This document shows, in pieces, positions 22,132 to 30,419 of a stretch of DNA of 45,336 nt (its first letter is position 1; each line of letters starts with the position of its first letter). Location of the stretch: contig CABUZK010000012.1 in NCBI GenBank assembly GCA_902496115.1, forward strand, positions 1 to 45,336. The letters run 5' to 3'. The notes under the pieces were generated by a model. That model was not told the DNA's origin and searched no databases. It saw only the letters and a list, made by a program, of their open reading frames with translations. The stretch comes from an uncultured Collinsella sp. (GTDB taxonomy: Bacteria > Actinomycetota > Coriobacteriia > Coriobacteriales > Coriobacteriaceae). The position numbers and the translations under genes are program-made.

Positions 22132-22747
22132 CTGGTCCCTCCGATTTCGTGCATTCCGCATAGGTCAACGGGAACGAAGCCTTCAGCACCGCGCTTTTCT
22201 GCACCGCCCAGCCGTTTTGACGCAGGAAACGTAGGTATTCCTCGCTTGTCCACCTGCTGTGGAGGGGAAATCCCGCCATACTCATGAAAAAGGCTTTTAC
22301 CTTGCCGGAAACCGAGTTTCCCGCGTGGGTGAAGGTTGGCGCGATGAGCACGCCGTCGTCCTTCAGCACCCGCCTGATTTCTTGCAGGGCCTTTTCCGGA
22401 TGCGGCACTATGTGAAGCGCGTTGGACGCGATCACCACTTCGAAGGACTTCTGTGCATAGGGCAGACGGAACATATCTTGTACGGAAAAGTGCAGCTTTG
22501 CGGATTGATTGTCCCGCTTTGCTTCAAGGATCATCTTTGCAGAAGCGTCCGTAGCCTCGATATGCGCCGCCGCATCCACGATGCTCTTTGCGATAAGCCC
22601 CGTGCCGGTGGCAACCTCCAGCACGGTCTTTGCTTTCACCACCGGCCTGATCAGCCCATACATCTTCTCATACGCCGCCCGGTCCTTTCGCATGAAACGG
22701 TCGTACCGACCGGCATTCCTGTCCCAGAAGCCCCTGCGTCCGTGCAT
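22118..22747 (-). CDS. Class I SAM-dependent methyltransferase
   Basis: A 209-residue methyltransferase and first gene of the three-gene operon. FWDRNAGRYDRFMRKDRAAY is a typical UbiE/Methyltransf_11 N-terminus. The SAM motif is VLEVATGTGLIAKSI, then IEATDASAKMI and VIASNALHIVPHPEKAL. The start at 22747 is preferred over one five codons upstream for its GGGGGCG site. A TATAGT box about 40 bp upstream may be the promoter. The substrate is unknown. Confidence 0.85.
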   Translation of the reverse strand: MHGRRGFWDRNAGRYDRFMRKDRAAYEKMYGLIRPVVKAKTVLEVATGTGLIAKSIVDAAAHIEATDASAKMILEAKRDNQSAKLHFSVQDMFRLPYAQKSFEVVIASNALHIVPHPEKALQEIRRVLKDDGVLIAPTFTHAGNSVSGKVKAFFMSMAGFPLHSRWTSEEYLRFLRQNGWAVQKSAVLKASFPLTYAECTKSEGPDVVL

Positions 22748-22799
22748 GGCTATCGCCCCCAAACAGTTAGAGCCATCTAACTATAGCACACGAATCATG

Positions 22800-22974
22800 C
22801 AGTAAGATAAGGCTAACTTTATTTTCTTGGCTAAGACGCATCTCTTCGGTTTTCGCTTATAGCGGCGCGAGTCGGATACTAGGCTGGAGCTGAAGAAGGA
22901 GCTTGGCGGGCAGGTAGGTCGATACCGGTTCCCGGAACGGTGATCCAGCCAATTCACCAGGGCTCTAGTCATAT
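22800..22974. other. Intergenic stretch before repeat C
   Basis: Short open frames only. No gene was recognised. Confidence 0.4.
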
Positions 22975-23155
22975 GAGTGGGAGTAAGCCGATGGGGCTTT
23001 GACTTGCACTTTTGAGTGCCGCACTGTGTCGCTGAGTTTTGTTTCGTACGAGAGTCATGGCAAAGCCGCCAGCGACAGCGGTGAGTAAAAACGATCATCG
23101 AGTCTCCGTTCCCGCGTTGGGACGGAGCTTTTTCTTTGTCGTTTCACTCCCTTTT
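22975..23155. repeat. Interspersed repeat C, copy 2
   Basis: It starts with GAGTGGGAGTAA (22975-22986) and then matches 7296-7466. The frame with FECRT, SFVSYESH and a TAA stop is preserved, with several synonymous differences, and is followed by the terminator. Confidence 0.7.
23104..23137 (+). terminator. Rho-independent terminator, plus strand
   Basis: CTCCGT (23104-23109) pairs with ACGGAG (23122-23127), extended by TCCC/GGGA, followed by CTTTTTCTTT. It is homologous to the terminator at 7408-7442. Confidence 0.75.
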
Positions 23156-23364
23156 ACCTGCGATTATTTTCATTTAGGAGCTTGCGTGCTATTCAGGAGT
23201 GAAAAGACCCGACAGTGGTCTGATATTGAAAGCCCCATGCCCCCCAGCGTAGGGCGAGAGTAGCCTTTGCAAACCCTCCCGATATTAAGTTGACAGCTGA
23301 ATATAGCTGTTTACCTCGGGGTTATAATCGCCTCAACCATATATTTCCTCTAGATAGGTTGCCC

Positions 23365-24015
23365 ATGATGTTCAACACCGCCGAATCGCTTCTTATTGTC
23401 GAGGCCGGAAACACCGGCAAGTTCTCCAAGCTTCTCTACAACATGATTGGAAAGAACGATGACACAGAGGCTGGTCCGACCGGCCCCGTCGACGGCAGCG
23501 TCGATGCCTCCATCTTCAACGAGGACCAGTTTGCTCAGACCGCCATCTCGTCGAGTCAGAAGGTCGTCTTCATCGGCTGGTCGGAAGGCACCGGAGACTA
23601 CATCGACGCGATTCGGCTCGACAACCCCGAAGCCATCGACGAGGAAGGCGTCTACATCGGCGTGAGCGGGAACCACGCCTGCATCACAGTGAATACCGAG
23701 CCGCCTTCCAAGGAGGACTACTGGAAGTTCCTCGAAAGGGCAAGGGAGCATGGCATGGAGTTCGATGATCTTCTCGCGGCCCTGCGCCCCGGAGAGGAGG
23801 CGGTGGAACCCGAAGAAAGCAATGATTCCAATCCCGTGCTTGGTTTTGCCAAAATGGTAGGCAAGACCATCGGGAGGGCTGCCGCTGATGGCGCGAACGG
23901 CATCAACCAGGCCGTCGTCCTCCATCAGAAGGCGGGCGAGATCCGCGACCAACGCTACCAGTACGCTGTGAAACGCTTCTACCACGAGAAGCTCAAGAGC
24001 TTCGTCGAGGCGTAG
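23365..24015 (+). CDS. Unknown protein, first gene of a two-gene unit
   Basis: A 216-residue protein without a family I can name. ATG ATG at 23365 gives two adjacent starts; the ribosome-binding site is weak. A TATAAT box (23323-23328) lies about 40 bp upstream. The middle holds an alternating pattern KVVFIGWSEGTGDYIDAIRL followed by GVYIGVSGNHACITVNTE, which looks like a small alpha/beta sensor-like domain. Acidic linkers surround it, and a helical C-terminus (IRDQRYQYAVKRFYHEKLKS) follows. It ends two bases before the next gene, so the two are translated together. A partner, immunity or sensor role is inferred only from this coupling. Confidence 0.75.
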   Translation: MMFNTAESLLIVEAGNTGKFSKLLYNMIGKNDDTEAGPTGPVDGSVDASIFNEDQFAQTAISSSQKVVFIGWSEGTGDYIDAIRLDNPEAIDEEGVYIGVSGNHACITVNTEPPSKEDYWKFLERAREHGMEFDDLLAALRPGEEAVEPEESNDSNPVLGFAKMVGKTIGRAAADGANGINQAVVLHQKAGEIRDQRYQYAVKRFYHEKLKSFVEA

Positions 24016-24017
24016 GG

Positions 24018-25550
24018 ATGAACGATTTCGACAAGGGGTTCGAGTTCTCCGCGCGCCATGCCGCCGCCGTGCCCGCCGGGATGGATGCTGCGAGCTGGGT
24101 GAACAGCGTGGAGGCCGCCATCGAGGAGCTGTACTCCGCGATGAACTCCTACGACCACTACAAAAACAGCAAGGCGGCGCAGGACTCCCTCAAGGGATTC
24201 CTGGCGGAGGAATGGGCCTTTGGGACGGCGAACGTCGACGCTGCCGTTAAGAGGGTCGACGCCAAGGGCATCAGGCTCGACTCGCACGACCTCGGGTCTG
24301 CGGATGTGGCCTGGGGCGCCGATCAGTACCAGCTCAAGTTTCTGACCGACCCGAAGAACATCGCGCGCAAGCTCGCGACGACGCTTCGCGATTCGTACAA
24401 CGGCAGGCCGAAAAGATATGCGGATCTCTCTTTTGACGAGTGGCCCGTCGAGAAGGGCTTCGCGGGCAAAACCCCAGACGACTTGCTCTACGGCGACATG
24501 GGCGGCCTGATCCCGTCGGACAAGCTTGAAGCAGCCAAGCAGTACACGCTGATACGCATCGAGCGCGCGAAAGGCCGCGGCTTGGACGAAGAGGTGCAGC
24601 GCTGGACGAAGGTGCGCGACAACCTGACGGACCGAATCGAGACACCTGAGGGCGTCGAGGGCAGGCCCGCCACGAACGAGGAGATGCGCCGAAAGGCGAT
24701 CGACGTCTCGAACAAGAAGAAGCTCGACCCCGCAGACGACGGCATGACCACGTCCCAACTAATCGCTGCGAGCGACATAGTGAAGCAATCGCTCAAGGCC
24801 GGCGGCACAGCCGCCGCCCTGAGCGCCGCCCTGAGCGTTGCCCCCGAGATCTACCGCGCCATCGATTACCTGATCGCAGAAGGAGAAATCGACGACGAGC
24901 ACTTGAAGTCCATCGGGACGGCGGCATGCGCCGGCGCCACCAACGGGTTCGTGTCCGGATCGGCGACCGCGGCAATCACTGCCGCAGCAGCAAAGGGCGC
25001 CTTCGGCGAGATGGTAAAGGCCGCCGCAATGGGATCGAGGGGCGCGAACGTCATCGCATCACTCGTCGTGCTAACCATGGAGACGTGCCGAAACTCCTAT
25101 CTCGTGGCGTCGGGGAGGATCGAGCCCGTCGAGATGGCGAGCAACATGGGCCAATCCGTGTTCTCAACCGTCATGATGCTCGGCGGAGCCGCTGTCGCGA
25201 CCGCCCTGACAGGCGGGGCGACCCTCCCTGTGCTCATCGGATCCTTCGTCGGCGGAGCGGCGGGAAGCATGGCGTTCAAGCCCGTCTCGTCTTGCGTCAT
25301 GAAGGTGTGCGTCGATTCCGGCGTCACATTCTTTGGCCTCATCGAGCAAGACTACGAGGTTCCCCAGCACCTGCTTTCGATGCTCGGCATCAAAGGGGCG
25401 AGCATTAAAACGGCAAGGGTAAAGACAGCCGCCGTTTCGACGGCGCCCCGACTCTCTGCGCCATCCGTGAAAACGGCGTGCCTGCACACCGCAGACGTCG
25501 TCTTCTTTGAGCGAGGGCTCGTCGGCGTCAACAAGGTTGCATATTCGTAG
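24018..25550 (+). CDS. Unknown protein with nuclease-like core and glycine-rich membrane-like region
   Basis: A 510-residue protein of no family I can name. Residues 55-110 contain GFLAEEWAFGT, then HDLGSADVAWGADQYQLKF. The spacing of E64/E65, D96 and Q105-x-K107 fits a PD-(D/E)xK-type nuclease core with Q in place of E. A charged helical middle (150-235) follows. Residues 255-405 are Ala/Gly-rich with glycine-zipper spacing (GGAAVATALTGGATLPVLIG, then GSFVGGAAGS), as in membrane-inserting domains. The C-terminus is a Thr/Ala/Lys-rich tail. The gene starts two bases after its partner's stop. A nuclease or pore effector is inferred. Confidence 0.75.
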   Translation: MNDFDKGFEFSARHAAAVPAGMDAASWVNSVEAAIEELYSAMNSYDHYKNSKAAQDSLKGFLAEEWAFGTANVDAAVKRVDAKGIRLDSHDLGSADVAWGADQYQLKFLTDPKNIARKLATTLRDSYNGRPKRYADLSFDEWPVEKGFAGKTPDDLLYGDMGGLIPSDKLEAAKQYTLIRIERAKGRGLDEEVQRWTKVRDNLTDRIETPEGVEGRPATNEEMRRKAIDVSNKKKLDPADDGMTTSQLIAASDIVKQSLKAGGTAAALSAALSVAPEIYRAIDYLIAEGEIDDEHLKSIGTAACAGATNGFVSGSATAAITAAAAKGAFGEMVKAAAMGSRGANVIASLVVLTMETCRNSYLVASGRIEPVEMASNMGQSVFSTVMMLGGAAVATALTGGATLPVLIGSFVGGAAGSMAFKPVSSCVMKVCVDSGVTFFGLIEQDYEVPQHLLSMLGIKGASIKTARVKTAAVSTAPRLSAPSVKTACLHTADVVFFERGLVGVNKVAYS

Positions 25551-25568
25551 GGCGATGCCGGTGCGCAT

Positions 25569-25637
25569 GAAGCGACCTGTGGTTTCGCAAATCAATCGAG
25601 CCATTTCTGAACCCGCGAATAAGGGGTTGATTCGCAC
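25569..25637. repeat. Repeat flanking the DUF3800 unit, left copy
   Basis: It aligns with 26732-26800 in the same orientation (GCGACCTG...GGTTT...ATCAAT...GCGAAT...TGATTCGC). Identity is about three quarters by eye. Confidence 0.55.
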
Positions 25638-25839
25638 ATCGGACACTTAAGACCTCGCGAACAGAATGCATGCGCTACAATGCAAACCAGTTAGCCTCGG
25701 TACGACCGCTGATGCAAGTCGCCGGGGCTCACTTGCTTCAGCAGGCAAGTTGCCCGTACGGAACACGCCGACAATCGGCGGGGGCATGCTGCACCTCGGA
25801 ATCTCCAGTGCCAGAAACCCACTCGCGTTGCGGGAATCC
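25638..25839. other. Intergenic stretch before the DUF3800 RNA promoter
   Basis: No gene was recognised. Short hairpins are present but no homology was seen. Confidence 0.4.
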
Positions 25840-25868
25840 TTGCATAGCCGGCTTAGATCTGGTATAAG
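25840..25868 (+). promoter_or_regulatory. Promoter of the DUF3800-associated RNA
   Basis: TTGCAT (25840-25845) and TATAAG (25863-25868) are separated by exactly 17 bp. Transcription would start near 25875, at the first hairpin of the RNA. Confidence 0.7.
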
Positions 25869-25874
25869 AATTTT

Positions 25875-25930
25875 GGTGGCTGTTTCAGCTACCTCCAAGT
25901 GCCGGGGGCTTATCCCCCGGCTTTTATTCT
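25875..25930 (+). ncRNA. Candidate DUF3800-associated structured RNA
   Basis: Two adjacent hairpins: GGTGGCTG-TTT-CAGCTACC (25875-25893, one G-U pair), then GCCGGGGG-CTTAT-CCCCCGGC (25901-25921), followed by a TTTTATT tail. Promoter, two stems and terminator define an RNA of about 55 nt ending 16 bases before the DUF3800 start codon. Structured RNAs upstream of DUF3800 genes (DUF3800 RNA motifs) are known; membership is inferred. Confidence 0.7.
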
Positions 25931-25945
25931 ATCCAGGGGCATATA

Positions 25946-26623
25946 TTGGCGCGAGACCTGAGCATATTCGTCGACGAGAGCGGCGATCGGGGCGGAAAGG
26001 CCCGGTACTACCTTTTGACCCTCGTGGTCCATGACCAGTCGGAGGGCATTGCCGACAAGGTCTCCCGATACGAGCAGTCCCTCGCCAGCTCCGACCTCCC
26101 GAACATACCGTTCCATTCTGAGCCGCTGCTGAACGGCCACGGGCCGTACGAGGGGATCGACCTGCAGGCGCGCAAGAAGATGCTGTACTCGTTCAACGTT
26201 CTGGTTCAGCGCCTTCCCGTCTCCTATAGAACGTTCGTCTACCGCAGAAGCGAGTTCGAGGATCTGGCAAAGCTCACCTCGCGCATGAAGCGCGATATTT
26301 CGGGCCTTTTGTTTGATCGCTTAGAATTCTTTCAAAGCTTCGACGAGGTGAAGGTCTATTACGACAACGGCCAGGACATCGTGAAGCAGGCGCTCGACCA
26401 GTCGATCGGCTTCGTGCTTTCCAAAGGGGTCGTCGAGCGGCGCAAGACTTCGATGACCGACTACCGTCTCGAGCAAGCAGCGGACTACCTCTGCACCATC
26501 GAGCTTGCGGCGGTCAAGTACGCGGCGAAGGAAGACGGCGAGACTTACAACAAGTTCTTCGGCGGCATAGGCACGTTCAAGAAGAACTGGCTCAAGCAAG
26601 CGCGCCGCAAGATGATCAAGTAG
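25946..26623 (+). CDS. DUF3800 domain protein (RNase H-like fold)
   Basis: A 225-residue DUF3800 protein. The N-terminal LSIFVDESGD (D10, E11) is the family hallmark. A second acidic motif VYYDNGQD lies in the middle and the C-terminal RLEQAADYL carries the conserved Q-x-AD. Together they fit an RNase H-like active site, though no activity is established for the family. The start is TTG at 25946 with AGGGG upstream; no ATG start agrees with the family N-terminus. A small RNA with its own promoter and terminator lies directly upstream. A C-terminal fragment of a paralogue remains at 12306-12521. Confidence 0.85.
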   Translation: MARDLSIFVDESGDRGGKARYYLLTLVVHDQSEGIADKVSRYEQSLASSDLPNIPFHSEPLLNGHGPYEGIDLQARKKMLYSFNVLVQRLPVSYRTFVYRRSEFEDLAKLTSRMKRDISGLLFDRLEFFQSFDEVKVYYDNGQDIVKQALDQSIGFVLSKGVVERRKTSMTDYRLEQAADYLCTIELAAVKYAAKEDGETYNKFFGGIGTFKKNWLKQARRKMIK

Positions 26624-26731
26624 CGGGATGCTGCCAAGGGGGCTTTTCCGCCCCTGTCCTCTGATCTCCCGAATCACCCTTTTCCAAGCCACCCGCTACG
26701 AACCCCGGCGGAAACCAGGGAGTGATTAAAG

Positions 26732-26886
26732 GAGCGACCTGCGGTTTTGCGAATCAATTGAGTCATTCCCGAAATCGCGAATCAAGGGCCTGATTCGCTC
26801 AAATTGCGCACGAATCAGCCCTCGGGCGGTACGACGCGACACGCATCGACAACACTCGAACTGGATTAGTCACTGAGTGGGAGTAG
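26732..26886. repeat. Repeat flanking the DUF3800 unit, right copy, joined to repeat D
   Basis: The first 70 bp match 25569-25637. The part from 26812 matches 4738-4828. It ends in GAGTGGGAGTAG at 26875-26886. An internal inverted repeat GCGAATCA / TGATTCGC spans most of the first part. Confidence 0.65.
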
Positions 26887-27008
26887 TAATAGAACATTTG
26901 CTCTTGTTTTTCATGCGGTTTCATACGGTTCCGATGGCGACCGATGGGGACGTTTCGGAACCGCCGCACCTGCAAGCCACATGGTTTCACAAACGGGCAA
27001 AAACTCAG

Positions 27009-27045
27009 AAGGCTCCTCGAGAAAAACGAGGAGCCTTCTTGTTTC
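27009..27045. terminator. Bidirectional rho-independent terminator
   Basis: AAGGCTCCTCG (27009-27019) pairs with CGAGGAGCCTT (27027-27037). T-rich tails lie on both sides. It ends the alcohol dehydrogenase transcript on the minus strand. Confidence 0.8.
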
Positions 27046-27076
27046 CTTCGGCGCGGGATCGGGACCCACCGCCGAT

Positions 27077-28240
27077 CTAGAGGCACTCGGTCAGAATCTG
27101 GAACACCTCGCTGCGCTCCAGTTTCTTGGCGCAGCCGCCGGTGAGCACGCAGGTGTCCGCAACCTTGTGTAGCGTCTCGTCGGACGCGTCGGAGCCCATC
27201 TCGGCGAAGCTCGTGGGAAGCCCCATCTCGCCGATGAACGTCTGCAGGCGGTCGATGCCTTCGAGCGCCACCGTAAGGTCGTCTTTGCCCTTGGCGTCGA
27301 CGTCCCACACCTCGCGTGCCCAGCGGGCGAACTGCGCGGGCGCCTCGGGGGCCAGGTGGCGGTAGAGCGCAGGGTGGATGACCGCGAGGCCCATTCCGTG
27401 GTTGGTGTGGGTGTACGCCCCGTACTGGTGCTGGATCATGTGCGCCTGGAAGTCCGTTGACTTGCCGATCTTGAGCACGCCGTTCTCGGCCATGGCGGAG
27501 TCGTATACGAGCTCGCTTCTGGCATCGAGGTTCTGGTCGTCGTCCGCGATGATCCGCATGTTGCGGATGACGTTACGCTGGATGGCGAGGTTGATGTCGT
27601 CGGTGACATTGCGTCCGCGCGGACTTCCGAAATAGCTCTCCATGCAGTGCGAGAGCGTGTCGAACGCGCCGCTCATGAACTGCGCGTGCGGTACGGTGAG
27701 CGTGAGTGCCGGGTCGAGCGCCGCCCACATGGGCATCGCCCCCAGATAGGCGCCCTTCACGTGCGCCTTCTCGTTGGTGATGACGGCGCCGTTGTTCTGC
27801 TCGGCGCCCGTGCCGGAGAGCGTAACGATGCATCCCATGGGGATGAACGAGCTCGGCATCTTGCCGTCGGCGTGCTCGAACGTCTCGATGTCCTCGTCAA
27901 GCATCGCCTGCGCGGAGACCACCTTGCAGCAGTCGAAGACCGACCCGCCGCCGACGGAGAGAATGAAGTCGACCTGCTCCTCGCGTGCGAGCGCGGCGCC
28001 TTCCTGGCACTTCTCGTAGGTCGGATTGGGCATGATGCCGCCGAAGTCCACCACGCGCTTGCCCGCGCTCGTGAGCTTATCGACCACGTGGCCGTAGACG
28101 CCGGTTCGCTTGACCGAACCTCCGCCGTAGGCGAGCATCACTGTCTTGCCCATGGCACCCATCTCGGCGTCGAGTGCCTGGTCCATGGCCCCCTCGCCGA
28201 AGTAGTTCCTGACCGGGTAGTCGTACGTGAATGAGTTCAT
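27077..28240 (-). CDS. Iron-containing alcohol dehydrogenase (butanol dehydrogenase-like)
   Basis: A 387-residue Fe-ADH family enzyme, reducing aldehydes or oxidising alcohols with NAD(P)H. The nucleotide loop is SVGGGSVFDCCKVVSAQAML. The metal-binding histidines are in FDTLSHCMESYF and in YTHTNHGMGLAVIHP. YFGEGAMD near the N-terminus is typical of YqhD/BdhA-like members. The start at 28240 has AGGAGG. It lies 44 bp downstream of an aldo/keto reductase on the same strand, forming a carbonyl-reduction operon. Confidence 0.9.
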   Translation of the reverse strand: MNSFTYDYPVRNYFGEGAMDQALDAEMGAMGKTVMLAYGGGSVKRTGVYGHVVDKLTSAGKRVVDFGGIMPNPTYEKCQEGAALAREEQVDFILSVGGGSVFDCCKVVSAQAMLDEDIETFEHADGKMPSSFIPMGCIVTLSGTGAEQNNGAVITNEKAHVKGAYLGAMPMWAALDPALTLTVPHAQFMSGAFDTLSHCMESYFGSPRGRNVTDDINLAIQRNVIRNMRIIADDDQNLDARSELVYDSAMAENGVLKIGKSTDFQAHMIQHQYGAYTHTNHGMGLAVIHPALYRHLAPEAPAQFARWAREVWDVDAKGKDDLTVALEGIDRLQTFIGEMGLPTSFAEMGSDASDETLHKVADTCVLTGGCAKKLERSEVFQILTECL

Positions 28241-28284
28241 GGCAATTCCTCCTAGTAAGTTATCAGTGCGGTCTGACCGCTCGT

Positions 28285-29136
28285 CTACACGTTGCGCACG
28301 AGCCCGGACATCCATTCGATGGTGGCGGGGTCGTGGTGGTCGAAGAACGCGCTGCGCCCGGTGTCGAGCGCGGCGATGGCGACCATCTCGTCGTCGCCCA
28401 GCGCGAAGTCGAAGACGTCGAAGTTTTGCTCCATGCGATCGCGGTGCGTGCTCTTAGGGATGCAGACCACACCGCGCTGCAGCAGCCAGCGCAACACGAC
28501 CTGGGCGACCGTCTTGCCGTGCGCCTCGCCGATGCGAGCGAGGACCTCGTTGCGGAAGAGGTCGTTTCTGCCCTCCGCAAAGGGCGCCCAGCCCTCCATG
28601 GCCACCTCCTTGCCGGCCATGTACTCCTGCGCCTCGCGCTGCTGGAAGAACACGTTGCACTCGACTTGGTTCACGGCGGGGGCGATGCGGTTGAACGAGA
28701 TGAGGTTTGCGAGGTGATCGGGGTAGAAGTTAGCTGTGCCTATGGCGCGGATAACGCCCTGCTCGTAGAGCTCCTCCATGGCGCGCCACGCGCCGAAGAC
28801 GTCGCCGAACGGCTGATGGATGAGGTAGAGGTCGACGTAGTCGAGCCCCAGCCGCTTGAGCGACGCGTCGAAGCCGCGCTTGGCCCCCTCGTAGCTCACA
28901 TCCGACATCCACAGCTTGGTCGTCACGAACACCTCGTCGCGCGGCAGGCCGCTCGCACGAATGGCGGCCCCGACCGCCTCTTCGTTGCCGTAGCTCGCGG
29001 CCGTGTCGAGCAGCCGGTAGCCGACCGAGAGCGCGTCCTCCACGGCGCGCTGGCATTCCGCGGCGTCCGGGATCTGATACACGCCGAAGCCGAGCTGCGG
29101 CATCCTGACGCCGTTGTTCAAGGTGATGTAGTCCAT
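28285..29136 (-). CDS. Aldo/keto reductase
   Basis: A 283-residue NADPH-dependent aldo/keto reductase with TIM-barrel motifs. LLDTAASYGNEEAVG carries the catalytic Asp and Tyr, VTTKLWMSD the Lys, and DYVDLYLIHQP the His. IPKSTHRDRMEQNFDVFDF is the C-terminal cofactor-binding signature. The start at 29136 has GGAAGG upstream. It is the first gene of an operon with the Fe-ADH. A palindrome with GGTTATA lies about 105 bp upstream. Confidence 0.92.
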   Translation of the reverse strand: MDYITLNNGVRMPQLGFGVYQIPDAAECQRAVEDALSVGYRLLDTAASYGNEEAVGAAIRASGLPRDEVFVTTKLWMSDVSYEGAKRGFDASLKRLGLDYVDLYLIHQPFGDVFGAWRAMEELYEQGVIRAIGTANFYPDHLANLISFNRIAPAVNQVECNVFFQQREAQEYMAGKEVAMEGWAPFAEGRNDLFRNEVLARIGEAHGKTVAQVVLRWLLQRGVVCIPKSTHRDRMEQNFDVFDFALGDDEMVAIAALDTGRSAFFDHHDPATIEWMSGLVRNV

Positions 29137-29423
29137 GGTGCCTTCCTTTCTCGCAACTTGACGTATCCACCATACGAGGGGCGCCGCGGCGGCGGAAGTT
29201 TCCGTTGGTGAGGGTTCTATAACGCTGGGGTGCGCACGGGGTTATAACCCGCGGGTTCAGGGCACCGCACCAAAGGGGGATTCCGCCGAGCGCTCCGCGG
29301 TCGTACGCTTGGCGATGAGGGAGCACAAGCCACCGACAGGGGATGTGCCTAACGGAGCTCGATGAACGGGCGGACGTGGACTTTGCAAACAAATGACGGA
29401 TATCATAGACAGGGAGAACAGGA
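29137..29423. other. Divergent intergenic region between two aldo/keto reductases
   Basis: It contains the palindromic site at 29218-29249 and presumably promoters for both directions. No gene was seen. Confidence 0.5.
29218..29249. promoter_or_regulatory. Candidate LysR-type operator with GGTTATAACC palindrome
   Basis: TATAACG at 29218-29224 and the perfect palindrome GGTTATAACC at 29240-29249 lie about two helical turns apart. Similar sequence occurs at 32151-32160 (GGTTATAAGC) and 36272-36290, the latter just upstream of a LysR gene. Confidence 0.45.
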
Positions 29424-30413
29424 ATGGACAAGCGCGTTTTGGGAAAGAGCGGCATCGAAGTCAGCCCGCTCGGCATGGGCTGCATGGGAATCACGCACGC
29501 GAGCGGAGACCCGATGCCCGACGACGAGGCCGCGAGCGTCGTCCGTCAGGCCCACGAGATGGGCTATACCTTCTTTGACACGGCGGAGTGCTACGTTGGC
29601 ACGTGCGCTGATGGGACCGAGGCGCACAACGAGGACGTGGTGGGCAAGGCGCTCGCGCCCGTGCGCGACGAGGTTGTCATTGCCACCAAGTTCGGCGTCA
29701 CGCACGCCCCGGACAAGACCATCCTCGTGGACTCGCGCCCCGAGGTTATCCGTATCTCGGTGGAGAAGAGCCTGCGCCGGCTGCGCACCGACCACATCGA
29801 CCTCTACTACCAGCACCGAATCGACCCAAAGGTCGAGCCCGAGGTCGTTGCAGACACCATGGCAGACCTCATCAAGGAAGGTAAGATCCGCGCCTGGGGA
29901 ATCTCCGAGGCGACGGAGGAGTACCTGCGTCGCGCCGATGCGGTGTGCCCCGTCTCCGCCGTCCAGAACCGCTACTCCATGATGACACGCTGGAACGAAT
30001 CCCTGTTCCCCGTGCTCGAGGAGCTGAACGTTGCCTTCGTGGCCTTTTCTCCCATGGCGAACGGCTTTCTGACGGGCGCGTACAGCCACAACACCAGATT
30101 CGAGGGCGCCCAAGACTACCGCGATGGCATGCCGCAGTACACAGAGGAAGGCGAAAGGCGCGCCGAGCCCCTCATGCGGTTCGTTCGCGAGCTGGCTGAG
30201 CTGCACGCGGCGACGCCCGCCCAGGTCTCCCTTTCCTGGATGCTCGAGAAGAAGCCCTATATCATTCCCATCCCGGGCAGTCGCAAGCCCGAACGACTGC
30301 TCGAGAACCTCGGTGCCGCCGAGGTCGGGCTCACCGACGATGAGGTTGCCAAGATCGACGGGCTGCTCAACGGACTCGACCTCATGGTCTTCGGCGGGCA
30401 CACGGTAAGGTAG
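29424..30413 (+). CDS. Aldo/keto reductase
   Basis: A 329-residue aldo/keto reductase of the AKR11-13/YajO-like type. The N-terminus KRVLGKSGIEVSPLGMGCMG is typical. FFDTAECYVG holds catalytic Asp and Tyr, and DHIDLYYQHRIDP the His. IPIPGSRKPERLLENLGA near the end binds NADPH. The start at 29424 has AGGA upstream. It is the first of three adjacent plus-strand genes (reductase, RibD-like reductase, lipoprotein hydrolase). Confidence 0.92.
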   Translation: MDKRVLGKSGIEVSPLGMGCMGITHASGDPMPDDEAASVVRQAHEMGYTFFDTAECYVGTCADGTEAHNEDVVGKALAPVRDEVVIATKFGVTHAPDKTILVDSRPEVIRISVEKSLRRLRTDHIDLYYQHRIDPKVEPEVVADTMADLIKEGKIRAWGISEATEEYLRRADAVCPVSAVQNRYSMMTRWNESLFPVLEELNVAFVAFSPMANGFLTGAYSHNTRFEGAQDYRDGMPQYTEEGERRAEPLMRFVRELAELHAATPAQVSLSWMLEKKPYIIPIPGSRKPERLLENLGAAEVGLTDDEVAKIDGLLNGLDLMVFGGHTVR

Positions 30414-30419
30414 GGAGCC

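Noticed and set aside
23201..23265. Bases resembling the end of 5S rRNA (GCGAGAGTAG)
   Set aside because: Only a short chance-level similarity; the rest of 5S rRNA is absent.
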